DNA from: an uncultured Opitutia bacterium
Lineage (GTDB): Bacteria > Verrucomicrobiota > Verrucomicrobiia > Opitutales > Opitutaceae
NCBI GenBank assembly: GCA_903840415.1
Contig: CAIMFY010000109.1
Span: forward strand, 29,803 to 93,802
Reading direction: 5' to 3'
Length of the DNA: 64,000 nucleotides
The first letter of the stretch is position 1. The number at the start of each line of letters is the position of its first letter. This document shows, piece by piece, positions 1-8,049 of this stretch. The translations under genes were made by a program, and so were the position numbers. A model generated the notes under the pieces. It searched no databases, was not told where the DNA came from, and saw nothing but the letters and a program-made list of their open reading frames with translations.

Positions 1-568
1 GGAAAGTTTCCTTCCCGCTGACGGTGGTGACCACGCGCAGCGGGAACACGCCCTTGCCCGTGATCGCTTCTTCCCAGCCTTGCGGCGCTTGCCGACCACC
101 GGGACCGCGCCGGCCACCGCCCGTCGGCGAACCGCCAAAGCCGAGAAACGCACCGAGTTGATCGGTCGCCCAAATTTCCGAAGTGCCCTCCTTGGACTGG
201 ACCACATATTTCACGCAGTCGTAGCCGAGGATTTTTTCCCGGGTGGTCGTGACGGCGACGCCGGCAACGCTTTCAGCACCGCTTGCGGCCGCGACCTGCG
301 CCGGAGTCAGCGCCTGAGTCATATACATTTTCTGATCGAGCATCAGGATCGTCATTTCCTGTTTCGCCATGTTGAAGATGATCCCTGCGTTGCGGCCTTC
401 GGCTCCCGACATGTCGAGGCGCGTGTAGCCTTCCTTGACGCTGAATGTCATCGTGGGCGGCGCATCTTTGGGCCCGGACATTTTCATGGTGATGGTTCCT
501 TCGAAGGTGGCGGCGGAAAGGACGGTTGGCCCAAGGAGTGCGACGAGGAGAGTTAGGATTTTTTTCAT
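1..568 (-). CDS. Secreted DUF4412-type protein, 3' end outside window
   Basis: The reading frame starts at an ATG whose complement is at 566-568 and stays open to the left edge, so the C-terminus is missing. The start is followed by a signal peptide (MKKILTLLVALLG, then an Ala-rich cleavage site LSAAT). The mature part reads as repeated beta-strands: it begins TFEGTITMKM, then has a stretch of the type 'MTILMLDQKMYMTQ' and later 'ILGYDCVKYVV'. That layout fits the DUF4412 family of small exported beta-rich proteins, whose role is unknown. A Gly/Arg/Pro-rich insert (about residues 145-160) precedes a segment ending at the edge. No Shine-Dalgarno is visible. The upstream neighbour YhcH is divergent, so this gene is probably transcribed alone or first. 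Confidence 0.7.
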   Translation of the reverse strand, partial: MKKILTLLVALLGPTVLSAATFEGTITMKMSGPKDAPPTMTFSVKEGYTRLDMSGAEGRNAGIIFNMAKQEMTILMLDQKMYMTQALTPAQVAAASGAESVAGVAVTTTREKILGYDCVKYVVQSKEGTSEIWATDQLGAFLGFGGSPTGGGRRGPGGRQAPQGWEEAITGKGVFPLRVVTTVSGKETF

Positions 569-690
569 GGAGGAAGGCGACGGCTCGGAGCCAACATGAT
601 CGGAGGACACGCGCAATCCCCTTTGGTTGACTCGGCCTGTGCCGGTTTCACGGCTTGCCAGTTTTCGCGTTCGACGCTGGAGTCCTACAC

Positions 691-1191
691 ATGTCACTCC
701 ACGGTTCTCTTGACACGATCCACGCGCAGACGCCGAAGACCGCGGGTTTCGCGACCGCCTTTACCTACCTTGATGAGTTGTTTCGGCCGGGCTCGCCGGC
801 CCACACCCGCGTGAAGGCTATCGCGCTCGGCGATACGGTGAAAACGGAACTGGCCGGCGGCGCGTTTGTGATCGAACAGGCTTACCCGACGCGGTTGCGC
901 GCGGATGGTTTTTTCGAATCTCACCGGAAATTCATCGATGTGCAGGCAATTTTCGAAGGCGAAGAATTGATGGAAGTCGCCGACATCGCGCGCATGAACG
1001 TGAAGCAGCCCTACAACGAAAATCGCGACCTCATCATCTACGAGGATAGCACGGAGGCTTCGTTGCTGCGCGTCTATGTGGGGCAGGCGGCGGTGTTTTT
1101 CCCCTGTGATGTGCATATGCCGACCTTGCGGGTGCGCGCCGAGGCGATGACGGTGCGCAAGTGCGTCGTGAAGATTCCGATGCCGGCCTGA
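691..1191 (+). CDS. YhcH/YjgK/YiaL family protein (DUF386)
   Basis: A 166-aa protein of the YhcH/TabA family, cupin-like beta-sandwich proteins that bind a metal and are often linked to sugar or sialic-acid metabolism. Family hallmarks are visible: 'HRKFIDVQ' in the middle, 'YNENRDLI', and a C-terminal 'FFPCDVHMP' with the metal-ligand-type Asp/His. The ATG at 691 is preferred over an in-frame TTG at 655 because GGAG lies about 8 bases before it and the family normally starts here. Twenty-two bases separate it from rlmJ. Exact substrate cannot be read from the sequence. Confidence 0.85.
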   Translation: MSLHGSLDTIHAQTPKTAGFATAFTYLDELFRPGSPAHTRVKAIALGDTVKTELAGGAFVIEQAYPTRLRADGFFESHRKFIDVQAIFEGEELMEVADIARMNVKQPYNENRDLIIYEDSTEASLLRVYVGQAAVFFPCDVHMPTLRVRAEAMTVRKCVVKIPMPA

Positions 1192-1213
1192 ACGGACGGT
1201 TCGGGGGGCGCGG

Positions 1214-2089
1214 ATGAATTACCGGCACCAGTTTCACGCGGGAAATTTCGCGGACGTGATGAAGCACGCGCTGCTCGTGGCGCTGCTCCGGGCCATGCAG
1301 AAAAAGGAAAAAGGTTTCCTGTTTCTCGACACTCACGCCGGCCGAGGTGGCTACGATCTCGCAACGGCGGCGACGGGCGACACGCTGGCGCGCCAGCCGG
1401 AATGGCCCGCGGGTGTCGGCCGACTCGCGGGAGGATCAGATTTGCCGGCGGCGGTGGCCGATTACTGGCAGCTGGTAGTGGAGTTTTCGGCGCGCGCCGG
1501 AGGCGAGCCTAACCACCTGCCGCGTTTCTATCCCGGCTCGCCCTGGTTCGCGCAGCGACTGGCCCGGCCGCAGGATCGGGTGGTGCTGAGCGAAAAGCAC
1601 CCGGATGAGTTTCTGGCGTTGGCCTCGGAGTTTCGGGCCGCGACGCGGGTGGCCGTGCTTGAGATGGACGGTTACACGGCGCTCCGCGCGACATTGCCAC
1701 CTGCTGAGCGCCGCGCCCTTACGCTGATCGATCCGCCGTTTGAACAGCAGGATGAGTTTGCTCGTATCATAGGGGCGCTCAGCGACGGGCTGAAACGGCT
1801 CGCGGGTGGGGTGTTCGCCGTGTGGTATCCACTGACGGCGCGGGCGCGCGTGGACGATTTTTTCGATGCCGTGCTTGGACTGCGGCCGCCACCGACGCTG
1901 TTTGCGGAGTTGACGATCGCAGGTGAGGACGCACCGATGAAAATGAAAGGCTGCGGCCTGCTCGTCATCAACCCGCCATGGCAATTCGATCGGGAGGCGG
2001 CGGCGGCGCTTGCTTGGCTGGCGCCGGTGCTCGCGCAGGCGCCGGGTGGCAGCCAGCGCGTGACTTGGCTCGTGCCCGAGGCGGGCTGA
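1214..2089 (+). CDS. rlmJ: 23S rRNA (adenine2030-N6)-methyltransferase RlmJ
   Basis: A 291-aa protein matching RlmJ, which methylates N6 of A2030 in 23S rRNA using S-adenosylmethionine. It opens with the family signature 'MNYRHQFHAGNFADVMKH', continues with the SAM-binding 'DTHAGRGGYDL', then 'FYPGSP', 'LSEKHPDEF' and the N6-adenine methyltransferase motif 'DPPFE'. Length is normal (E. coli about 280 aa). Its stop codon touches the stop codon of the convergent LacI gene with no gap. It may be cotranscribed with the YhcH gene. Cytoplasmic housekeeping function. Confidence 0.95.
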   Translation: MNYRHQFHAGNFADVMKHALLVALLRAMQKKEKGFLFLDTHAGRGGYDLATAATGDTLARQPEWPAGVGRLAGGSDLPAAVADYWQLVVEFSARAGGEPNHLPRFYPGSPWFAQRLARPQDRVVLSEKHPDEFLALASEFRAATRVAVLEMDGYTALRATLPPAERRALTLIDPPFEQQDEFARIIGALSDGLKRLAGGVFAVWYPLTARARVDDFFDAVLGLRPPPTLFAELTIAGEDAPMKMKGCGLLVINPPWQFDREAAAALAWLAPVLAQAPGGSQRVTWLVPEAG

Positions 2090-3145
2090 TTAGTTTTCTA
2101 GGCGCGGGTGATGCGGCCCGGGAGCAATACGGCCCGTGGTCCACAGGCCGTCGATCATGGTAGTGTTGGCCAACTCAGGCACACCTTTTTCGCCACGCGT
2201 GAGCAGGCCGGCGAGCACATCGATCGCCGCGGCACCCACGCGCTCGGGGCGTTGATCGATGCCGGCGTCGCACGCGACGTCGGGCCAGTTCATAGTGACG
2301 ATTTTCGGCCGCGCACCGACTGGAATCGACGCCAGCGCGGCGGCGAAGGGCGTGCGGATATTGGCATCGGTGATGACGACGTCGGGCCGCTGGCGTCTGA
2401 GCCATTTGGAAAAGCTGGCGGGGTCGACTTCGGGGCCGGGCATTTCGGTGATGAGCGGCGGCACTGGCTCGGTGCCACCAAACTGATTCTGCCAAGCCAC
2501 GCCGCCGGACCAGCGATGTTTCACCCTGAGGTTCCAGTCGTGCGAGATGGCGAGCCCGATGCGGCGGAAGCCGGCGTCCGTGAGCGCGCGGCAGACTGTG
2601 AGCGTATTGTCAAAGTGGTTGGGGGTCACGCTGTGCAGCGCGGGCGCGATGAGCGTCGGCGTGGTTGAGACGCTGGAGAACAACGACCAGTCCAACCATG
2701 TGGACAGATCGGTGGCGCTGCGCAGCGGCAGCATGATGAGGCCCTCCACGCCCTGGTTGAGCAGCATCCGTTGCAGTTGTACGCCGGTCGTGAAATCGCT
2801 GAGATTGAGCGTGGAAAACGCATAGCCGAGTGCGGACGCCCGTTGCTCCAGTCCGATCCGGAGCCGGTCGACATAGTCGCCGACGGCGCGACGGTAAGGG
2901 GACCACGACTGCGTCAGGCCAATGATGTTGGCCTGGCTTCGCGCTGGCGACCGCACGCGCAAGTGATGCATCAACCGCGTGATGGTGGGATCGGGCTTGT
3001 AGCCGTGGGCCTCGGCCAGCCGCTGGATCCGGCGTCGGGTGGCGGTCGAGATTTCCCGACTATTGCGCAGCGCGAGCGACACCGTCATTGCGCTCACTCC
3101 CGCCGTTGCGGCAAGGCTGCGCAGGGTGGGATGGAGAGCGCTCAT
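2090..3145 (-). CDS. LacI-family transcriptional regulator
   Basis: A 351-aa repressor-type protein. Residues 5-55 form the LacI helix-turn-helix plus hinge: 'LRSLAATAGVSAMTVSLALR', then 'REISTATRRRIQRLAEAHGYKPD'. The rest is a periplasmic-binding-protein-like sensor domain with a typical 'GVEGLIMLPL' strand and 'VCRALTDAGFRRIGLAI'. It is divergent from the TonB receptor, GH2 and GH3 genes and a perfect 17-bp palindrome lies two bases upstream of its start, so it likely represses itself and the sugar operon and responds to a sugar released by the glycosidases. The effector is unknown. Tail-to-tail with rlmJ. Confidence 0.93.
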   Translation of the reverse strand: MSALHPTLRSLAATAGVSAMTVSLALRNSREISTATRRRIQRLAEAHGYKPDPTITRLMHHLRVRSPARSQANIIGLTQSWSPYRRAVGDYVDRLRIGLEQRASALGYAFSTLNLSDFTTGVQLQRMLLNQGVEGLIMLPLRSATDLSTWLDWSLFSSVSTTPTLIAPALHSVTPNHFDNTLTVCRALTDAGFRRIGLAISHDWNLRVKHRWSGGVAWQNQFGGTEPVPPLITEMPGPEVDPASFSKWLRRQRPDVVITDANIRTPFAAALASIPVGARPKIVTMNWPDVACDAGIDQRPERVGAAAIDVLAGLLTRGEKGVPELANTTMIDGLWTTGRIAPGPHHPRLEN

Positions 3146-3146
3146 G

Positions 3147-3163
3147 AGCTTTACTGTAAAGCT
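3147..3163. promoter_or_regulatory. Putative LacI-family operator
   Basis: AGCTTTACTGTAAAGCT is a perfect inverted repeat: 8-base arms around a single central T. The TTTAC/GTAAA half-sites match the style of LacI-family operators. It lies directly before the LacI start (3145) and 115 bases before the TonB-receptor start, so it could control both directions. Confidence 0.65.
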
Positions 3164-3224
3164 AAATATCGCTTGCTCAAGTGGAACTTTAAAGAAAAGG
3201 CTCCGTCACCTACAGTCACGGTCA

Positions 3225-3240
3225 CCCCCCCCTTTTTTTT
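3225..3240. repeat. C8-T8 homopolymer tract in leader of TonB receptor
   Basis: Eight C followed by eight T sit 38 bases before the ATG of the TonB-dependent receptor. Such mononucleotide runs are prone to slippage and could shift promoter spacing or leader structure. A short inverted repeat, CAGTC-GCGT-GACTG, follows at once (3241-3254). Confidence 0.5.
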
Positions 3241-3277
3241 CAGTCGCGTGACTGAACTCACACACCAAAACCTGCCT

Positions 3278-5494
3278 ATGAAACTCCGCTACCCGATCCT
3301 AACCCTGCTCGCGGCTGTTGCCGCTGCCCCGCTCGGGGCCCAAACCACGCCCGCCACACCTGACACCAGCAAAGAGGAGGTGGTGCAGTTGCCCGCTTTC
3401 TCGATTAGCTCGGAATCCGACACGAGTTTTGTGGGCAAGTCCTCCCTCAGCTCAACTCGCATCGCGGTCGACATCGCCGATCTGCCGCAATCGGTGCAAG
3501 TGCTCAACAACTCCTTCGTGAAAGCAGTCAACCCGTTCAATCTGGCGGATGTGTTGAACTACATCGGCGGCGCGCAAAACGGCGCGCTCAACTGGACGCC
3601 CGGCCGCCTCGCCATCCGCGGGTTCGCGGGCGACGGCGATTACAACGACAGCTTTGCCCCGACGATGGGCAGCGTGGTCGACAACATGATCTACGATCGC
3701 TTCGAGGTCATCAAGGGCCCCTCGACGATCTTCCTCGCGGCCGACGGATCGCCGGGTGGCGTCATCAACAAGATCACCAAGAGCCCGCTCTCCACCCAGC
3801 AGACGACGCTGAGCGTGCAGACCGGCCTGTATAATGCGAACCACGTCGGGGTCGATACCACCGGCCCGATCACGAAGGACGATAAGCTGCTTTACCGCGT
3901 CGTAGCCGGCATGACCTATGCCGACGGCTACTACGACAACACCTACATGCATCGCATGACGTTGATGCCGGAGCTCAGCTATCAGTTTAGCGCGGACACC
4001 AAGGTCGAACTCAAGAGCATGCTGGTCGAGACCAACTGGCCCTCCTACAACGGCCTCATGCTGGACCCGCGCACGCTCCAGATTTGGAATGTGCCCTACA
4101 CCCGCTCGACCTCGGAAGCCTCGCCCTACAACTGGCGGCACGATTCGGTGAATCGGGTCTGGCTGAGCTTTACCTCACGTCTCAATGAAAACGTCGCCCT
4201 GCGCATCGCCGCGATGAACGCCTACGACCGCGCCGATCGGCTTGAGTCGCTTGCCAACACTTGGAACGACGGTGGCCGCGCCTGGTATCCGGCGACCACG
4301 CCGACTTCCTACACCGGCGGCGCCTATCCGCGCACGACGACAGCAGACGATGCGACCAATCGCTACCGTGACATCCAAGCCGACTTGAACTTCAATTTCA
4401 AAACCGGCCCCGTCAACCACAGCTTCCTGTTGGGCAGCGAAATTCGCGACAATCCGAGCGGCACGCTGTCCTACGCCGGCACCTCATCGCCGTGGGACCC
4501 GATGGTGGTCACCGCGCCCACCGTCACGGTGAATTACGCCACACCAAGCGCTTGGAGCCAGAATTCCAGCACGTTCGCACGCGTTTATGCTTTGGAGACG
4601 TTTAAACTGTTTAGCGACCGCTTGCTCCTCTCCTACGGCTTCACCCGCACCCGCGCCACCGCCTCGACCACGAACGGACTGACCAAGGTTGTGACCACGC
4701 CGGAATACATGGTGAACAAGAACCTCAAGCAATACGGTGCCGTTTACAAAGTCATGGACGGCCTAAACGTTTTCTACGGTTACAACGAAAATTACGCGCT
4801 GAACGGCGTCGGCACCGTGAACGGCGTCACCGGCACGCCACTCGCGCCGAAGCAGGGCAAGCAGGCTGAATTCGGCGTGAAGATGGTCTTCGACGACAAG
4901 AAGATGACGATGAACATCTCCTATTTCGACGTGCAGCAGAAGAACAACACCGTGCCTTCCTCCCCGCTCGATCCGCTTAACCCGAACGTGCTGATCCCGG
5001 GCGTGATTTCCCGCGGGTTTGACGGCGACCTCACCTACCAGATCACTCACAACCTATACCTGATGGGCTCGTTCTCCTGGTTTAATGCCAAGTCCATCCT
5101 CGGGCCGGCAGCTGCCACGTTTGTGCAGCCCGGCACGGGCACGATTCTCACCGGCTCGATCCCGGTCGATAACATCTCCCAACACAGCGGCAGCTTCTTC
5201 GGCCTCTACCGCTTCAACGAGGGCAGCCTCAAGGGGCTGAACGTCGGGCTCGGCGGCAACTATCTCTCCAAGCGCGCCATCACCGACAACGCGAACCAGG
5301 TCTTCTTCGGTTACGAGCCCGGTCGCTTCATCGCGAACTCCAACATCACCTACCGCTGGAGCAAGCAGATCAACTACTCGCTGAACATCGACAATCTGCT
5401 CAACAAAAAATACATCTATTCGGTCCGCAGCGTGAACGTCATCGTTCCCGGTGAGTCGACCAACGTGAAGTTCAGCGTCGATTATACCTTCTAA
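3278..5494 (+). CDS. TonB-dependent outer-membrane receptor
   Basis: A 738-aa outer-membrane transporter. The ATG at 3278 gives a clean signal peptide ending 'LGAQTT'; the frame is open further upstream but only across the divergent gene. After the leader, 'EEVVQLPAFSISS' resembles the TonB-box region of Verrucomicrobia receptors. The plug domain runs to about residue 170 ('DLPQSVQVLNN', 'RFEVIKGPSTIF', 'DGSPGGVINKITK'), and the 22-strand barrel follows, with a terminal 'YTF' and an aromatic last residue as usual for barrel insertion. No SusD-like gene is adjacent. It faces the LacI gene and precedes GH2 and GH3, so it likely imports an oligosaccharide, though siderophore-type receptors share this fold. 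Confidence 0.92.
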   Translation: MKLRYPILTLLAAVAAAPLGAQTTPATPDTSKEEVVQLPAFSISSESDTSFVGKSSLSSTRIAVDIADLPQSVQVLNNSFVKAVNPFNLADVLNYIGGAQNGALNWTPGRLAIRGFAGDGDYNDSFAPTMGSVVDNMIYDRFEVIKGPSTIFLAADGSPGGVINKITKSPLSTQQTTLSVQTGLYNANHVGVDTTGPITKDDKLLYRVVAGMTYADGYYDNTYMHRMTLMPELSYQFSADTKVELKSMLVETNWPSYNGLMLDPRTLQIWNVPYTRSTSEASPYNWRHDSVNRVWLSFTSRLNENVALRIAAMNAYDRADRLESLANTWNDGGRAWYPATTPTSYTGGAYPRTTTADDATNRYRDIQADLNFNFKTGPVNHSFLLGSEIRDNPSGTLSYAGTSSPWDPMVVTAPTVTVNYATPSAWSQNSSTFARVYALETFKLFSDRLLLSYGFTRTRATASTTNGLTKVVTTPEYMVNKNLKQYGAVYKVMDGLNVFYGYNENYALNGVGTVNGVTGTPLAPKQGKQAEFGVKMVFDDKKMTMNISYFDVQQKNNTVPSSPLDPLNPNVLIPGVISRGFDGDLTYQITHNLYLMGSFSWFNAKSILGPAAATFVQPGTGTILTGSIPVDNISQHSGSFFGLYRFNEGSLKGLNVGLGGNYLSKRAITDNANQVFFGYEPGRFIANSNITYRWSKQINYSLNIDNLLNKKYIYSVRSVNVIVPGESTNVKFSVDYTF

Positions 5495-5520
5495 TCGCAC
5501 CGCGAGATCTGTTTTGATTA

Positions 5521-5569
5521 AACCCATAGCTCGCGCCGCAGCAGAAGGCGCCGGGCTATGGGTTTTTTT
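5521..5569 (+). terminator. Intrinsic terminator after the TonB receptor
   Basis: A perfect 10-bp stem (AACCCATAGC at 5521-5530 with GCTATGGGTT at 5555-5564) encloses a second 5-bp GC stem (5533-5537 with 5547-5551) and is followed by a T-run to 5569. It lies 27 bases after the receptor stop, so GH2 probably has its own promoter or depends on readthrough. Confidence 0.9.
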
Positions 5570-5644
5570 GTGCCAAGTTTGTTTCTGCACCGACACTCTC
5601 TGCTGGTGAGCTGTTCAAACTCTTGCTTACTTTCCCTTATCCCC

Positions 5645-7858
5645 ATGTTCACACCGTTTCGTTCGTTGAAAATTATCTCCCTTGCCGCCCTCGCGCTCAT
5701 CCCGGCTGCGCTCGTCGCCGCACCGCGCACCGCAGTCAACCTCAACGCCGACTGGCGCTTTCATTTCGGCGAAACGCCCGGAGCAGAAGCCGCCTCGTTG
5801 GATGTCTCGTCGTGGACGTCGGTCGACACACCGCACACGTGGAACGCGTTCGACGGTCAGGACGGTATCAAGGTCAAGACGGCTGAATTCGCGCTCATGA
5901 AGGGCGACTACGCCCGCGGCTCCGGCTGGTATCGCCGCACGATCAAGTCCGACGCCGCCTGGGCCGGCCGGCAGGTTTATCTCCAATTCGACGGGGCGAA
6001 TCGCCGCGCCGATGTTTTTCTCAACGGTCAGCTCGTCGGCACGCACCTCGGCGGCAACGCCCGCTTCCGGTTCAACGTCACCCGCGCGCTCCGGCCCGAC
6101 GGCGACAACCTCCTCGCCGTCCGCGTTAACAACGAGGACAACGGCATTCTCCCGCACTCCGCCGACTTCACGTTTTTCGGCGGCCTCTACCGCGACGTGT
6201 CGCTGCTCGTCACCGACGCCGTGCAAATCGAGACGATGGATTATGCGTCGCCCGGTGTTTACCTCGCGCAAACCAGCGTCACGGACCAGCGCGCCGAAGT
6301 CAGCGCCCGCGTGAAACTCGCCAATCACGATACGAAATCCACCGCCGTTTCCGTTCGCGTCGCTCTCGTTGACGCCACCGGCAAGGTCGTCCTCGAAGCC
6401 AGCGCGCCCGCTGCTCTCGTCGCCAACGGCGCCGGCGAAGTCACCGTTCCCCTCGTGCTCGCGTCGCCGCATCTCTGGAATGGCCGCGCCGATCCCTATC
6501 TCTACACCGTGCGCGCCGAAGTGAGCGTCGGCGGCGTCGTGCGCGATGCCGTCGAGCAACCGCTCGGCCTCCGCTTTTTCCGCGTCGATCCGGCGCAGGG
6601 ATTTTTTCTCAACGGCAAGTATCTCGATCTCCATGGCGTGAGCCGCCATCAGGACCGTCTCGACAAAGGTTGGGCCATAAGCGCCGACGACGATCGCGAG
6701 GACATGGCGTTGATCGCGGAAATGGGATGCACAGCGATCCGCGTCGCGCACTATCAGCAGTCGCCGCTCTGGTATCGGCTGGCTGACGAGCGCGGCCTCG
6801 CGCTTTGGGCCGAGATCGCGTTTGTCGATGAAGGCGTGCCGACCGAGGTGTTTTTCAACAACGCGCTCGATCAGATGCGCGAGCTCATCCGGCAAAATTA
6901 CAACCACCCCGCGATCTTTTTCTGGGGCTGCGGCAACGAAAACGGCGATCTCGGCCGGCCGTTCGTTGAAGGCATCGCGAAATATGGGCCGATATCGGAA
7001 CGGCAGATTCAGGCGCTCCACGCCCTCGCCAAGGTCGAGGATCCCACGCGCCTCACGACCTACGCTTCCTATCACTCGGAGAAGGACGTGAACTTCGCCA
7101 TCCCCGGCCAGCCGGCCATCAGCTACAAGGGCGAACCACAGCGTTGGTATACCGACGTGACTGCGTTCAACAAATACTACGGCTGGTATTATGGCGAGCC
7201 GGAGGACAACGCGGAATTTTTCGACAGCGTCCACACGCGTAATCCCGCGCAGAGCGTCGGCGTCAGCGAATATGGCGCCGGTGGCTGCATCACGCAGCAC
7301 GAGGTGGCGAACTACGGCGGTGCCGGCTACCAGCGCACGCCGATGGAGGGCAGGCGCCTGGTGGCCTTTGCGAAGCAGCATCCCGAGGAATATCAATCCT
7401 ACTACCACGAGGGTGCATGGAAAGTGCTGGCGGCGCGGCCCTACGTCTGGGGCAAGTTCATCTGGAACATGTTCGACTTCGCCTCCGATGGCCGCGACGA
7501 GGGCGATCATCCGGGCCGCAACGACAAGGGACTCGTCACCTTCGATCGCAAGACACGCAAGGATGCGTTTTATTTCTACAAGGCCAACTGGAGCGCCGAG
7601 CCGGTCTTGCACATCGCGAGCCGCCGTTTCACTCCGCGCACCGACTCGTTGACCGAGGTGAAAATTTACTCCAACGCGGTCGAGGTCGAGTTGTTCGTGA
7701 ATGATTCATCGCTCGGCAAAAAAAACGTCGGCCCCGACCGAATCGTCCGTTGGCCGGGCGTAAAGCTTTCCGCCGGCGACAACAAAATCCGTGTCTCGGC
7801 GGGCGCCTCGCTCTCCGACGAATGCACTTGGACCCTTAAGGCGGCGTCCGCGCCGTGA
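5645..7858 (+). CDS. Glycoside hydrolase family 2 (beta-galactosidase/glucuronidase type), exported
   Basis: A 737-aa exported beta-glycosidase. The ATG at 5645 starts a signal peptide ending 'PAALVAAP'. The usual GH2 order follows: sugar-binding jelly-roll ('LNADWRFHFGE', 'GWYRRTI', 'NGQLVGTHLGG'), immunoglobulin-like domain, then the TIM barrel ('FFLNGKYLDLHGVSRHQD'). The acid/base is Glu432 in 'GCGNENGD' and the nucleophile is Glu542 in 'GVSEYGAGG'. A C-terminal Ig-like domain (from about residue 660) resembles DUF4982-type modules. Substrate could be a beta-galactoside or beta-glucuronide; motifs do not decide. It lies between the TonB receptor and GH3 and likely works on the same glycan. 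Confidence 0.92.
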   Translation: MFTPFRSLKIISLAALALIPAALVAAPRTAVNLNADWRFHFGETPGAEAASLDVSSWTSVDTPHTWNAFDGQDGIKVKTAEFALMKGDYARGSGWYRRTIKSDAAWAGRQVYLQFDGANRRADVFLNGQLVGTHLGGNARFRFNVTRALRPDGDNLLAVRVNNEDNGILPHSADFTFFGGLYRDVSLLVTDAVQIETMDYASPGVYLAQTSVTDQRAEVSARVKLANHDTKSTAVSVRVALVDATGKVVLEASAPAALVANGAGEVTVPLVLASPHLWNGRADPYLYTVRAEVSVGGVVRDAVEQPLGLRFFRVDPAQGFFLNGKYLDLHGVSRHQDRLDKGWAISADDDREDMALIAEMGCTAIRVAHYQQSPLWYRLADERGLALWAEIAFVDEGVPTEVFFNNALDQMRELIRQNYNHPAIFFWGCGNENGDLGRPFVEGIAKYGPISERQIQALHALAKVEDPTRLTTYASYHSEKDVNFAIPGQPAISYKGEPQRWYTDVTAFNKYYGWYYGEPEDNAEFFDSVHTRNPAQSVGVSEYGAGGCITQHEVANYGGAGYQRTPMEGRRLVAFAKQHPEEYQSYYHEGAWKVLAARPYVWGKFIWNMFDFASDGRDEGDHPGRNDKGLVTFDRKTRKDAFYFYKANWSAEPVLHIASRRFTPRTDSLTEVKIYSNAVEVELFVNDSSLGKKNVGPDRIVRWPGVKLSAGDNKIRVSAGASLSDECTWTLKAASAP

Positions 7859-8049
7859 GGACGGGGGCTGGCGTTGAAGAGCGAGTCTGCCCCGCATCAA
7901 ACGCCGGCCATTGCACCTTCACTCGGAGAACCAGTCATTTTTAGAGTGTTACCCACCTGATAAAACCTATCGTCAAGCATCTCGAAGCGCACTGCCGGCC
8001 GGCATTTCGTCCCCGCCTCCTGAGTTCATTTTTCAACCCCGCCAACCCC

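Noticed and set aside
3180..3190. 11-mer AGTGGAACTTT shared by the TonB-receptor leader and 63551-63561
   Set aside because: Only two copies in 64 kb and no shared spacing to a start; expected at low rate among many words examined.
5627..7612. Open minus-strand frame of about 660 codons opposite GH2
   Set aside because: Shadow frame; the plus strand carries a full GH2 enzyme with catalytic residues.
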